From the NCBI GenBank assembly GCA_050251195.1, contig JBFWNG010000001.1, positions 1-64,000 on the forward strand: a DNA stretch of 64,000 bases, read 5' to 3'. Shown here in pieces: positions 42,071-50,403 of this stretch. The first letter of the stretch is position 1. The number at the start of each line of letters is the position of its first letter. This DNA comes from JBFWNG01 sp050251195 (GTDB lineage Bacteria > Bdellovibrionota_B > Oligoflexia > Oligoflexales > Oligoflexaceae). Both the position numbers and the translations under genes were made by a program. The notes under the pieces were generated by a model. It was not told the DNA's origin. It made no database searches and saw nothing but the letters and a program-made list of their open reading frames with translations.

Positions 42071-43960
42071 TTACATTCCTTGTTGTGGTCGGGTTTGTTC
42101 AGAGTTAACCCACTTAAATAGTATTTCTCTATCTCGGTTCGGCATGGTTCTGCCCATCGGCATCCGAACATCGGGATCGCTCGTGTTGAGGCGCTCGGAA
42201 AGGACTTTAAGCGTTTCGTCATAAGGGACGGGTTGCCCGTCTCGAGTATGGGAAAACCCTCTGCCCTCGGTGCCGTTCCGCCAGGTCATCAGATCAAGAC
42301 CTCCTCTTCTGTTGCTGGGGTTGTGACACGTTTTACAATTTGTTTCGAGAATGAAGGCGACTTCACAGGGTGGTCCCTCACCGGGAGTCGTGCCTTCGGC
42401 GAAATCATAGCAAATGCCCTTTTCCGTGGTGTCCTTTACGAAGCTTTCGCTTTTTGCCACCTTACGCATCGTTTCTTTTAGCGCGAGTGCGCTGCTCGCC
42501 GGCAGATGTTCATTGTATGTCTTGAGCAAATCTTTCAGGTAACCTCGGTCAAGTGCGACCTCTTTGCCGACCATATGTCGGAAGAGAGTTTCCACAACGC
42601 ACTGCTTGGCTTCGGGAGCTCGTCGAATTACTGTAAAAAGATCCTCAAGTTCGGGATTGTTGGGGTGATCGGAATAATCGTTTTCGGCGGGATCTGTAGC
42701 CGATCTGACATAGCCTATGTTCCACTTGCCGTCAGTCTTCCACTGCTCTTCGTAAGTTTTCAAATCAATCGCTGCATCGTCGTCGAATACAATGTCCCCT
42801 TCCTCAAACTTGGTCCCTCTATAGCCGTGTCTGCGGAAAAATCCGGCAAGCGGGTCAAGTTTATAGTGACAACTTTGGCATCCCGGGTCGGAGGCGTGTT
42901 TGTTGCCAGCGTGTGACGACGGAAGCTCGACGTTTATCGGAGTTAAGTCATCGCAAAGAAATCGTTTAAGGACATAAGCAGCCCGCTTTCTGTCCATATT
43001 GGTCGAGGAGTTTGTAAAACTGTTCCAAAACCACGCACCAGTCATTTCCGGCAACAACTCCTCTCCACCAAACTCCGTGAGATCTGATGACCGCAGGTCA
43101 AATAAATTCTGGGGTTGATAGATGTTCCGATTAAGTTCTGCAAGAGTCTTCAGGAACCCTGCTTCACGTTGCTTTAATTCGGCGAATGCTTTCTTTACGT
43201 CTTCGAGCAGATCGCCGGGTTCCTTGCGCGGTATCGAACCGCAAAGAGGGATCAGCGGTTCTGCAACCCAGTTGGCCATGACCGATGGGTATCCGGGGGC
43301 AAAAAGGTCGTAAATGGTGTATTCGAGACTTTCGAAGTAGGAACAAAATTCCTGGAGCGAACCCTGCTGGTTAAGGATGGTTTCCATTGACTTTATGACC
43401 TGCTTTCGACTGTTGAGCCCGTAATCTCGGGCTTGGTCGATATTAAGGTCGAATTCACCTATGTCTCCAGAAGGAAGAGGCGGAATATAGATTCGATGCG
43501 CAAAGATATCAAATAGACTGAGGTGGTCTTTGCCCTCATATGCGCTCAAAGCCGAAAACGCTGCCGTCGGAAAATCAGAATATGACATAACCGTAAAATA
43601 ATCGGGAAAAGCGCTGCGTGCGCTTCCCTTGGGCATGGTTAAGTTGTCCGACTTGAAGCCGAGGAATGCGAGGTTGAAGTCTAATAGTCCCATCGCAAAA
43701 GACGGATCTTGCATGAGGCGATCGATAATCTCATCAGGTGGAAGAATGACCCAATTGCGCTCTTCTGAAGAAAGCTCTTTACCCATCCGTAGTTTTCTTG
43801 AAAGTCGTTGCATCCAACGCAGCTTTTGGTCGGGATTCGAGAGCAGAGGAAGATCGGGGACTTTCTCTTTCCGAAGATTTTTGGTCGAGCCGCAACCTGA
43901 TCCGAAAGAGCCAAGGACAAACAAAAAAAAGAAAAATACGCTGGAGAATCGCTGAGGCAT
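42071..43960 (-). CDS. DUF1588/DUF1592-type cytochrome lipoprotein
   Basis: The 629-residue protein has a leader ending in G-S-G-C-G-S (lipobox). Two haem motifs are visible: C-Q-S-C-H followed by Y-K-L-D-P-L-A-G-F, the hallmark of planctomycete DUF1588-like cytochromes, and C-K-T-C-H-N-P near residue 550. The C-terminal D-V-R-M-P-M-G supplies a Met ligand. It heads the operon with the lipoprotein and DUF1501 genes, and the dihaem cytochrome follows. The set probably forms an envelope redox system of unknown substrate. Confidence 0.82.
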   Translation of the reverse strand: MPQRFSSVFFFFLFVLGSFGSGCGSTKNLRKEKVPDLPLLSNPDQKLRWMQRLSRKLRMGKELSSEERNWVILPPDEIIDRLMQDPSFAMGLLDFNLAFLGFKSDNLTMPKGSARSAFPDYFTVMSYSDFPTAAFSALSAYEGKDHLSLFDIFAHRIYIPPLPSGDIGEFDLNIDQARDYGLNSRKQVIKSMETILNQQGSLQEFCSYFESLEYTIYDLFAPGYPSVMANWVAEPLIPLCGSIPRKEPGDLLEDVKKAFAELKQREAGFLKTLAELNRNIYQPQNLFDLRSSDLTEFGGEELLPEMTGAWFWNSFTNSSTNMDRKRAAYVLKRFLCDDLTPINVELPSSHAGNKHASDPGCQSCHYKLDPLAGFFRRHGYRGTKFEEGDIVFDDDAAIDLKTYEEQWKTDGKWNIGYVRSATDPAENDYSDHPNNPELEDLFTVIRRAPEAKQCVVETLFRHMVGKEVALDRGYLKDLLKTYNEHLPASSALALKETMRKVAKSESFVKDTTEKGICYDFAEGTTPGEGPPCEVAFILETNCKTCHNPSNRRGGLDLMTWRNGTEGRGFSHTRDGQPVPYDETLKVLSERLNTSDPDVRMPMGRTMPNRDREILFKWVNSEQTRPQQGM

Positions 43961-44081
43961 GGGAATCTCGTTTTTGTTGTAGAGGTGTCTTTAATAATAA
44001 CACAACCGGAAGGAAGAGAAAATCGGCACGATGATTGCTTTGTATCTTTTTGAAGAAATTAATCAATTGGGAGACTCAGAT

Positions 44082-44690
44082 ATGAAGTTCAAATCTCATC
44101 AAAAGTTCATGAACGTGAGTAAATGGACGGTATGCCTTCTCGCGGGAATGAGTGCCAGCGTACTCTTTGCTAATATGCCGTCAAATGGCGCATCAACTCC
44201 GCCGCTTCCGACTTCGCCAAAAAGCCAGCTAAAGGCTCCCAGTCAGGACTTCGCAGCTCTTCAAAAGATCCAAATGATAAACGCGGCTGAGATAAAGGTC
44301 GGCCAGTTAGCCCTCGAAAAGAGCCCATCCACACAGATCAAACTCTATGCGGATATGTTGTTGAGAGAACATACCCAATCAAAAAACGGGTTTGCAAATC
44401 TCGATTTGGGAAATCAAGCTCCCTATTCCCTTGGGCAAGAAGCATCGGATTTTCAGATTGAACTCGACAAATCCTACGCTCGGCTCAAGGAAGTCAAGCG
44501 CGAGCAGTTCGATCTAGCATTTATAGAGGAGATGGTGAGCGGACACCAAAAAGCAGTCGATGTTGCAGGCCAGCTGAGATCTCAGGGATTTAGTCAGCCG
44601 ATAAATACATACTTAAATGAATTCAACATTATGGTGAGTCGCCATTTGGATCAGGCTAAGGACCTGCAAAGGGGCGCGGTTGCGCACTAG
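44082..44690 (+). CDS. DUF4142-family exported protein
   Basis: The ATG at 44082 follows GGGAG. A signal peptide (about residues 12-31) and a Pro/Ser/Thr linker precede a helical DUF4142 domain: A-E-I-K-V-G-Q-L-A, Y-A-D-M-L-L-R-E-H-T, F-I-E-E-M-V-S-G-H-Q-K-A. The fold is ferritin-like, with histidines and glutamates that may bind metal. Members are periplasmic and stress-linked. It stands alone, convergent with the next lipoprotein gene. Confidence 0.8.
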   Translation: MKFKSHQKFMNVSKWTVCLLAGMSASVLFANMPSNGASTPPLPTSPKSQLKAPSQDFAALQKIQMINAAEIKVGQLALEKSPSTQIKLYADMLLREHTQSKNGFANLDLGNQAPYSLGQEASDFQIELDKSYARLKEVKREQFDLAFIEEMVSGHQKAVDVAGQLRSQGFSQPINTYLNEFNIMVSRHLDQAKDLQRGAVAH

Positions 44691-44728
44691 AGGGTGCCGC
44701 CGGTTATGAGAAGACTCGCAATATAAAG

Positions 44729-44751
44729 AAGAGGAGTGGTTTACTCCTCTT
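44729..44751. terminator. Hairpin at the end of a lipoprotein gene
   Basis: AAGAGGAGT pairs with ACTCCTCTT around GGTTT. It overlaps the stop of the minus-strand lipoprotein gene and lies about 40 bp after the DUF4142 gene; on the minus strand CTTCTTTATAT follows. Confidence 0.6.
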
Positions 44752-45343
44752 ATTCGGATTTCTCCATGGCGCCGAAGTCCTTGTCAAGGATGAGGGACCT
44801 GTCATTGGCCGAGGTACCGTTGGTATTAACGTCGCTAGCATAAAGCATATTTTCTTTCATCCACACGCTACCAAACTGCTCGGCGTTAAATACAAGGTCG
44901 CCGCTTTCGGTGGAACAGGTTTTTCCCAAAACGTCGACTTCATTGCCATTTACATCGGCGTCTTCGCAGGCGGGGGACCAGTTGGAGGCGTCAGAAGGAT
45001 GTTCTTCAAATGTCCACGTAAATTCCTCGAAAACGTAATCGATCCCCGTTAGAGAGTCGCCGTCCTCGTCTTCGACTGCAGCGCTTGTCAAGTATGTTCC
45101 CCGGCCTTCGATGATGTCAGATACTGTCTTGCATTTGTTGTCTGTATAGGTGCCGTTCGCGTAGGAAAATGTCTCGGATAAAAAGGTAAACGAACTCTGC
45201 AAATAAGCCTCATCGAGTTCGCGACATTCGCTCGTCCAAGTTCCCCGCAATGTCCCAGCGCCCAATGTATCCGACTCTTCTTCCTTCTTCTTGTCACAGC
45301 CAATGCTGGTTACGATAAGGACGATCAGTAAGTATAGCCGCAT
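44750..45343 (-). CDS. Acidic lipoprotein (G-T-W domain), paralogue of the one at 52024
   Basis: The leader ends in S-I-G-C-D-K-K-K (lipobox). The mature domain starts L-R-G-T-W-T-S-E-C and later has V-D-V-L-G-K-T-C. The lipoprotein at 52024 has G-T-W-N-T-D-C and D-V-L-G-R-D-C with similar spacing, so they are likely distant paralogues, perhaps lipocalin-like barrels. The gene starts 15 bp after the DUF1554 gene, probably co-transcribed. Function unknown. Confidence 0.65.
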   Translation of the reverse strand: MRLYLLIVLIVTSIGCDKKKEEESDTLGAGTLRGTWTSECRELDEAYLQSSFTFLSETFSYANGTYTDNKCKTVSDIIEGRGTYLTSAAVEDEDGDSLTGIDYVFEEFTWTFEEHPSDASNWSPACEDADVNGNEVDVLGKTCSTESGDLVFNAEQFGSVWMKENMLYASDVNTNGTSANDRSLILDKDFGAMEKSE

Positions 45344-45358
45344 AGTAAACTCTCTTTT

Positions 45359-47200
45359 TTAGTTGTTGTCTTCAATGCACACTATTTTGTAACTATTGTC
45401 GCAATCAGCATAGGACCAATAGGGCCACCCGTCGGATAAATCCGGCCTTTCGCTAATTCGACCGGCGGCTCCGATGTCGTTCGAGTTGTTGGAAGCCCAG
45501 TCATTGCACGACATGGCGTGGGTGGCATTGTAAAATGATCCTGTCCAAACATAGGCTCCCGAGGCAACAGCCGTGCCGTTAGCCGTTGTCGTTGGCGCGA
45601 AACCGAGGAGACTATAGCTGGGGCCACTCGAGATGCGACCTGCATAGTTGCCGTCCAAGTCATAGATGTATTTGAAATTTGTTGTGCCGAGGTTGCCAGA
45701 GGCGTCATTGCTACTGTCTGAAACCAAAGCTTTGAAGGTTCCCGCCAAACCTGCCGCCGTTGCTGAGTTGGTGCATTCGGTGTTGGCAGCTGCAATCGAA
45801 AGAGTGAGGCCGTCGAAGGCATTATCAGCAATAAATGTCCTTAGAAAGCCTGACCCGTCTTGAATTCCTGGACTGTTGCCGATGGCCCTGACATTGCCGT
45901 ACATGTCGTATACGCAGGCGTAGTAGTGATACCAACCTTGTTCGTTTGTAAACCCAGATGAATTATCAAGATCAATAGCGTCAGAAACCGAATCAGATTC
46001 ATACGGATAAGCTTCGGAACCGTTGTAGACCTTCACGACGTCCGATCGTAGTGGACTTCGGTAACTCGAATCGATCCGGCAGTCGTCGTTCTTGAAGTTT
46101 TTCCCGGCTTGGCGAACGAGTTTTATGTAGGAAACATTTTCTGTTGAACCAAAACTAACCGAGGCTTCAAGTGTTCCCGTCGTCGCCGTCGTTGCTACGG
46201 AAACCGTCGGTTCTTCAAAGGAAACAGAATCTGATTCGACGCAATACAAAGCCGCGCTCGCCGTGCAATCGACGTAACCATAGCTTATCCACTGGTATGG
46301 ATAAGGATCGTTGGGGCTTGCGTCGGATTTCCCGAGGGCGCCGTCACCTGTGGACGCTGTAGTCGTCCAGTTACTGCACGTATTGTTAGGTCGCAGGTTG
46401 CCGCCTGAATCTGATCCTGTCCAAACCCAGTCGTCACTTATGGCCGTCCCAGTCTCCGTGTACATAACAGAGTTGAGCAATTCACCGTCCCAAATATCAG
46501 ACACTCCGCTGCCTAACTTTTCACCAGCAATGTTGTGAAGCGAGCTGTACATCGGAATCCGGGTTTTGGCACTGAGGGTCTCTGAAGAAAGGAGCGCCTT
46601 CCAAGTGCCGCCTAAGCTGGCCTGATCCGCATGCCATTGACAACGCGCATCGGCGCCTTCAAGGCCCGACTGGAACGACTGAGAATTGAAATCGGCGTTT
46701 AGATTGGCATCGTACACAGTCGATGTGACGAAAATTCGCTGATAGTCGCTGGCTCTTGCTGAATTCGCTGACTGTTGCACCGTAACATTTTCGGCAGCAT
46801 CACTGATACAAGCGGTGTAACTATAGTAAGCACCGGGAAAAAGGCCGGCATCAATAACAGATGCGTCCTCGAAGGTTTCAAGCGTCGTGACGACGTCTCC
46901 GGTGTTGCAATCGGCAGGTGCGGTATTGCCTAACGCGCGCCTGATCTCGATGGATTTGTAGTCATGGATTTCAGGGAAACTAAATAGAATCTCCACTTCG
47001 CCTAGTCGAGGTCCTGTCCCAACAGCAAAAGAAACCAGAGCCGTCGGCGCTATTTGGTCTTCTGGATCAATGACGCGCTTCGCTTGATAATCCTCCTTGT
47101 CGGGATCATCTTCTGCGGGCAAAGGGATTGCCGCTTCTTCCTTTTTTTCGCAAGCGGACGCGAGTGCAACCGCAACGAATAGATAAGTGGCACGTTTCAT
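45359..47200 (-). CDS. Large lipoprotein with two DUF1554-like domains
   Basis: The leader ends in A-S-A-C-E-K-K (lipobox). After a first beta domain come two DUF1554-like repeats, about residues 150-330 and 445-613. Each has F-V-T/I, a G-T-(W/F)-K-A-L motif, V-W-T-G-S and a cysteine pair ending Y-C-V-E or I-V-C-I-E. DUF1554 is best known from Leptospira and resembles the endostatin/C-type-lectin fold. Surface display and carbohydrate or protein binding are inferred. GAGG precedes the ATG. Confidence 0.75.
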   Translation of the reverse strand: MKRATYLFVAVALASACEKKEEAAIPLPAEDDPDKEDYQAKRVIDPEDQIAPTALVSFAVGTGPRLGEVEILFSFPEIHDYKSIEIRRALGNTAPADCNTGDVVTTLETFEDASVIDAGLFPGAYYSYTACISDAAENVTVQQSANSARASDYQRIFVTSTVYDANLNADFNSQSFQSGLEGADARCQWHADQASLGGTWKALLSSETLSAKTRIPMYSSLHNIAGEKLGSGVSDIWDGELLNSVMYTETGTAISDDWVWTGSDSGGNLRPNNTCSNWTTTASTGDGALGKSDASPNDPYPYQWISYGYVDCTASAALYCVESDSVSFEEPTVSVATTATTGTLEASVSFGSTENVSYIKLVRQAGKNFKNDDCRIDSSYRSPLRSDVVKVYNGSEAYPYESDSVSDAIDLDNSSGFTNEQGWYHYYACVYDMYGNVRAIGNSPGIQDGSGFLRTFIADNAFDGLTLSIAAANTECTNSATAAGLAGTFKALVSDSSNDASGNLGTTNFKYIYDLDGNYAGRISSGPSYSLLGFAPTTTANGTAVASGAYVWTGSFYNATHAMSCNDWASNNSNDIGAAGRISERPDLSDGWPYWSYADCDNSYKIVCIEDNN

Positions 47201-47370
47201 GAAGGCACCTCGGTTTGTTGTCTTGGTTTCTTCATTTCGGCGGACTGCAAAAATAGTTGATGAGGTGACGAATCAACTTATTTTTTGTAAAAGACCCTAA
47301 CTTAAGAAAATCTAGACAAAGATGAGAGAAATGTTAGAGTAGTCCCAAATTATTTTGCGATTTGAACAAT

Positions 47371-47991
47371 ATGGTCACACGTGCCTTCTCTGTAATAGTT
47401 GGGACTCCCACCAAGTCCGTGGCACTCTTTCTACGCAGGTCCATCCAAAAATGGTCTTTATATTGGTGGGTTAATCGTCGCAGCATCCTAATGCTAGGTT
47501 TAATTAACACCATGATCACAACGGGGAACGAATATGTTCTTCGAACGGTGATGGCGCCGCTGACGAGTGAACATTCTAGCTACGCTTTCTTCGTAACGGA
47601 CCAACTCGGGTCCTTGCATATCAATAGGCAATCTCTTACGAACATTTTGATGACGGCGTTTGCTTCTATTTTTGGTGGCCCTGTCTATTTTATGACCAGC
47701 GCGCGCAACAGGATTCTTTTCTTTTTGGCGTTCGGATTTTTCAATTCATATATCAGCCAATGCATTTCTAGCATTGTCCGAGATGGCACCATGAGCATTG
47801 CGTACCAACGCCTCATGTTCGACCTTGCCTACATGGCTACGTTTAAGGTGCTGATTTTTGAATTGGGTCGAAGACCCATATTGAAGGCGAGAGGAAGTTT
47901 CTATAGAGTCGGCACCGTTCGTGTCGGTCAGGATTTTTGTACGACAGCATTTAAGGTACTTACCTTAAATATACTAGGTTTGAAAGGTTAG
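47371..47991 (+). CDS. Membrane protein upstream of the exported Clp-like ATPase
   Basis: The 206-residue protein has hydrophobic segments near residues 39-52, 88-106 and 113-132, with basic ends. I use the ATG at 47371; a TTG three codons earlier is also possible and neither has a clear ribosome site. No family recognised. It lies 47 bp before the Clp-like gene on the same strand, so the two may be an operon. Confidence 0.6.
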   Translation: MVTRAFSVIVGTPTKSVALFLRRSIQKWSLYWWVNRRSILMLGLINTMITTGNEYVLRTVMAPLTSEHSSYAFFVTDQLGSLHINRQSLTNILMTAFASIFGGPVYFMTSARNRILFFLAFGFFNSYISQCISSIVRDGTMSIAYQRLMFDLAYMATFKVLIFELGRRPILKARGSFYRVGTVRVGQDFCTTAFKVLTLNILGLKG

Positions 47992-48038
47992 TTAGGAAGG
48001 TTTGTCTATAAATAGAATCATCAAAGGAGGAGATTAGC

Positions 48039-50243
48039 ATGAGATTTTTTGTTCCGCTTCTGTTTTTGTTGTCAAGTTCTGGTTTTGGACAAGAGGGTCC
48101 CGACCTCGACACATTGTCAAAGTCCAGTTACATCATCGGCCCGGGATCTGAGGAGTTTCCTATTCACAGGAACTGGCAAGAGGAAACGGCCATTATGCGT
48201 CAAGTGCAGGCGCTTGATAGAGTTGTTCAACGTGTTCAAGAAGTCGTTTGTGGCAGCGAAGGCAACAAGGGAGTACTTCTCGTAGGCGAAGGGTCGAGCA
48301 CCTATAAATATGTAGTTGCACGATTGGCAAATAATGCCCTTGTTGGTGATTGCGCGCGTCAATGGACTATTGAAATTGAGCTTGAAGGAATTGAGAGCAA
48401 ATGGGTCGGTGAAACTGAACAAAATTGGAAGACCTATGTCACGGATCCTCTTCTCAACAAGAACGGTATCGCTGTTTTCAGCAACCTTTCTCGATTGATT
48501 GGTCTAGGCACTCATTCCAACCAAGATGTCGGAATGGAAGCGGATTTTTCCACGAAGGTGTTGGCGGGAGCTCTTAGAACTGTCGCATTTATGGACAAAC
48601 ACTCCTATGCCTATTACCAGGCAACGCGGCATCGCTACGTTCTGCAATCATTTGCCGAGGTCATCAATATCGAAGATGTTACCGAAGCGGGCGTTGGGGA
48701 ATTTCTCAATGCATATATTAGCGCTATAGCGCCTGATGTTACATTGCCGCAGACCGTCGCAGATTACATAATCGGCGAATCTGCTTACTATCAACCCAAC
48801 CTCGGCGAACCTCAAAGGTCTTTGGCGATACTTAAGACCGCCATCCGAAATCTTCAATCAAACAACCAAATTAAAGAATTTTTCCCTGACGTTGAGTCGG
48901 CGCATCCCTATCTGAATTCGCAAAACGTCGATCACGAGATTAAATACGATGACGTTGACAAATTGGAGATCTTTTTTGAAAAGATTGAGACGGAAGCAAG
49001 CTACGACAAGCTTACAATCTTTGACGAACAGCATGGTGGTTCCCAACTCTTTGTCTTGGAAGGAAGTCTTGGCGAGTACCGGACGAGTGTTATCAATTCG
49101 AACCACCTTCGTTTGAACTTCAAGTCTGACGGTAGCGGTGAGAAATGGGGATACAAAATCGCGAAGGTCATCGGTACAAAGGTTGTGTCAAGCGGTCGCG
49201 AGCTTAGCTTTCACGATATAAAGCGAGCTATCTTCGAATTCGTACAAGTACCGCAATGGATGCTCGACGAAGACTACACGATTATTAGAGATTTGCAGAA
49301 GAACCTGGACGAAACGGTTGTTGGTGTTTCCCAAGGGAAGACGGACCTCGTTCGCCTTGCGAAGATCGGCTATGTTACTCGCCGAACAGACGAGAAACCC
49401 ATTGGCTCCGATCTTTTTGTTGGCCCAACAGGTGTTGGAAAATCTTTCATTGCGAAAGAAATGGCTCGCGTCATGGGCCTGAAGCTGATTACGCTCGATA
49501 TGACAGCCTACAAAGACGCTTCCACATTTAACGACTTTCTTGATGTTATGTCGCAAAACTTGGTCCTTTATCCGTTTGCGATCTATCTCTTTGAAGAGGT
49601 CGATAAAGCCAACAAGGAAGTGCTTGATCGCCTTTACTTCCTTCTCGACGAGGGCATCTTCTATGACAAGTATCAGCGACCTCTATTTGCGCGTGGGGCC
49701 TTTGTTCTCATGACGACAAACGCAGGAAGCAACGTGATCCTCGAGAATAAAGACAACCCAGACCTAGAAGAGCTTGTCGTTGCAGAGCTTCAAAAATCGT
49801 TCCGCGAAAGCTTCCTCAACCGGTTTGACGCCATTACGGTGTTCAAACCATTTACCGACGAAGAGTTCAAACAACTCGCCACTGTTTTGATCACCAAAAA
49901 GCTCGGCAAGGTGAAAGCGAAAGAAGGAATGCAGGTTGAGGTAGAACAACCCGTCATCGATTATCTGGCGATCGCGGGCCGCAGTGACAGGTATGGCGCC
50001 CGTCCGATGGAAAGAGCAATCGAGAACGTCATCAGCCTTGGACTTGCCGAATATGTTCTTGCTTACGGGCATCCTGAACGCGGTTCGGCGATTAGCATTG
50101 GTCTTGTAGACAGCACAACCAACATGTTTAAGGTTGGGGGAGACAAAGGCGTCATCGAGTACCACGTTGATCCAAGAAACAATGAAGGCTTCGTGAGCGG
50201 CACTCTGGAAGACCACTTCCTGGACGTAATGCGCAGCGAATAA
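48039..50243 (+). CDS. Clp-type double AAA+ ATPase with apparent signal peptide
   Basis: The 734-residue protein starts with a Sec-like leader (M-R-F-F-V-P-L-L-F-L-L, cut near F-G-Q) after AAAGGAGGAG. Residues about 60-250 resemble the first Clp AAA+ module, but its Walker A reads G-E-G-S-S-T-Y-K and cannot bind ATP normally. The second module is intact: Walker A G-P-T-G-V-G-K-S (462-469), Walker B I-Y-L-F-E-E, sensor 1 N561, arginine finger R595 in F-L-N-R-F-D, sensor 2 G-A-R-P at 653-656. The Clp N-domain is missing. A ClpB/ClpA-like protein outside the cytoplasm would lack ATP, so its topology is a puzzle. Confidence 0.85.
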   Translation: MRFFVPLLFLLSSSGFGQEGPDLDTLSKSSYIIGPGSEEFPIHRNWQEETAIMRQVQALDRVVQRVQEVVCGSEGNKGVLLVGEGSSTYKYVVARLANNALVGDCARQWTIEIELEGIESKWVGETEQNWKTYVTDPLLNKNGIAVFSNLSRLIGLGTHSNQDVGMEADFSTKVLAGALRTVAFMDKHSYAYYQATRHRYVLQSFAEVINIEDVTEAGVGEFLNAYISAIAPDVTLPQTVADYIIGESAYYQPNLGEPQRSLAILKTAIRNLQSNNQIKEFFPDVESAHPYLNSQNVDHEIKYDDVDKLEIFFEKIETEASYDKLTIFDEQHGGSQLFVLEGSLGEYRTSVINSNHLRLNFKSDGSGEKWGYKIAKVIGTKVVSSGRELSFHDIKRAIFEFVQVPQWMLDEDYTIIRDLQKNLDETVVGVSQGKTDLVRLAKIGYVTRRTDEKPIGSDLFVGPTGVGKSFIAKEMARVMGLKLITLDMTAYKDASTFNDFLDVMSQNLVLYPFAIYLFEEVDKANKEVLDRLYFLLDEGIFYDKYQRPLFARGAFVLMTTNAGSNVILENKDNPDLEELVVAELQKSFRESFLNRFDAITVFKPFTDEEFKQLATVLITKKLGKVKAKEGMQVEVEQPVIDYLAIAGRSDRYGARPMERAIENVISLGLAEYVLAYGHPERGSAISIGLVDSTTNMFKVGGDKGVIEYHVDPRNNEGFVSGTLEDHFLDVMRSE

Positions 50244-50257
50244 CTGGATAGTCACCC

Positions 50258-50345
50258 GAGCCCAAGGCGAATGAGCCTTGGTGCTCTACCTATGCGTAGT
50301 CGTGAACTTGGACCGCCGAGGCGAGGTTCAAGTCCACGCATAGGT
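50258..50345. other. Structured element after the Clp-like gene
   Basis: Two nested structures follow the stop. At 50258-50286 GAGC, CCAAGGC and their complements form a stem around GAATGA. At 50288-50297 ACCTATGCGT pairs perfectly with ACGCATAGGT at 50336-50345, enclosing a further quasi-palindrome (GTGAACTTGG...CAAGTCCAC). The first could be a terminator without a T-run; the second is larger than a terminator needs. Confidence 0.6.
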
Positions 50346-50403
50346 GGGCACAGACCGTCTATGAATAGGTGTGGAGCGTCTTGCGCACCAGCGTCAAGCC
50401 GAT

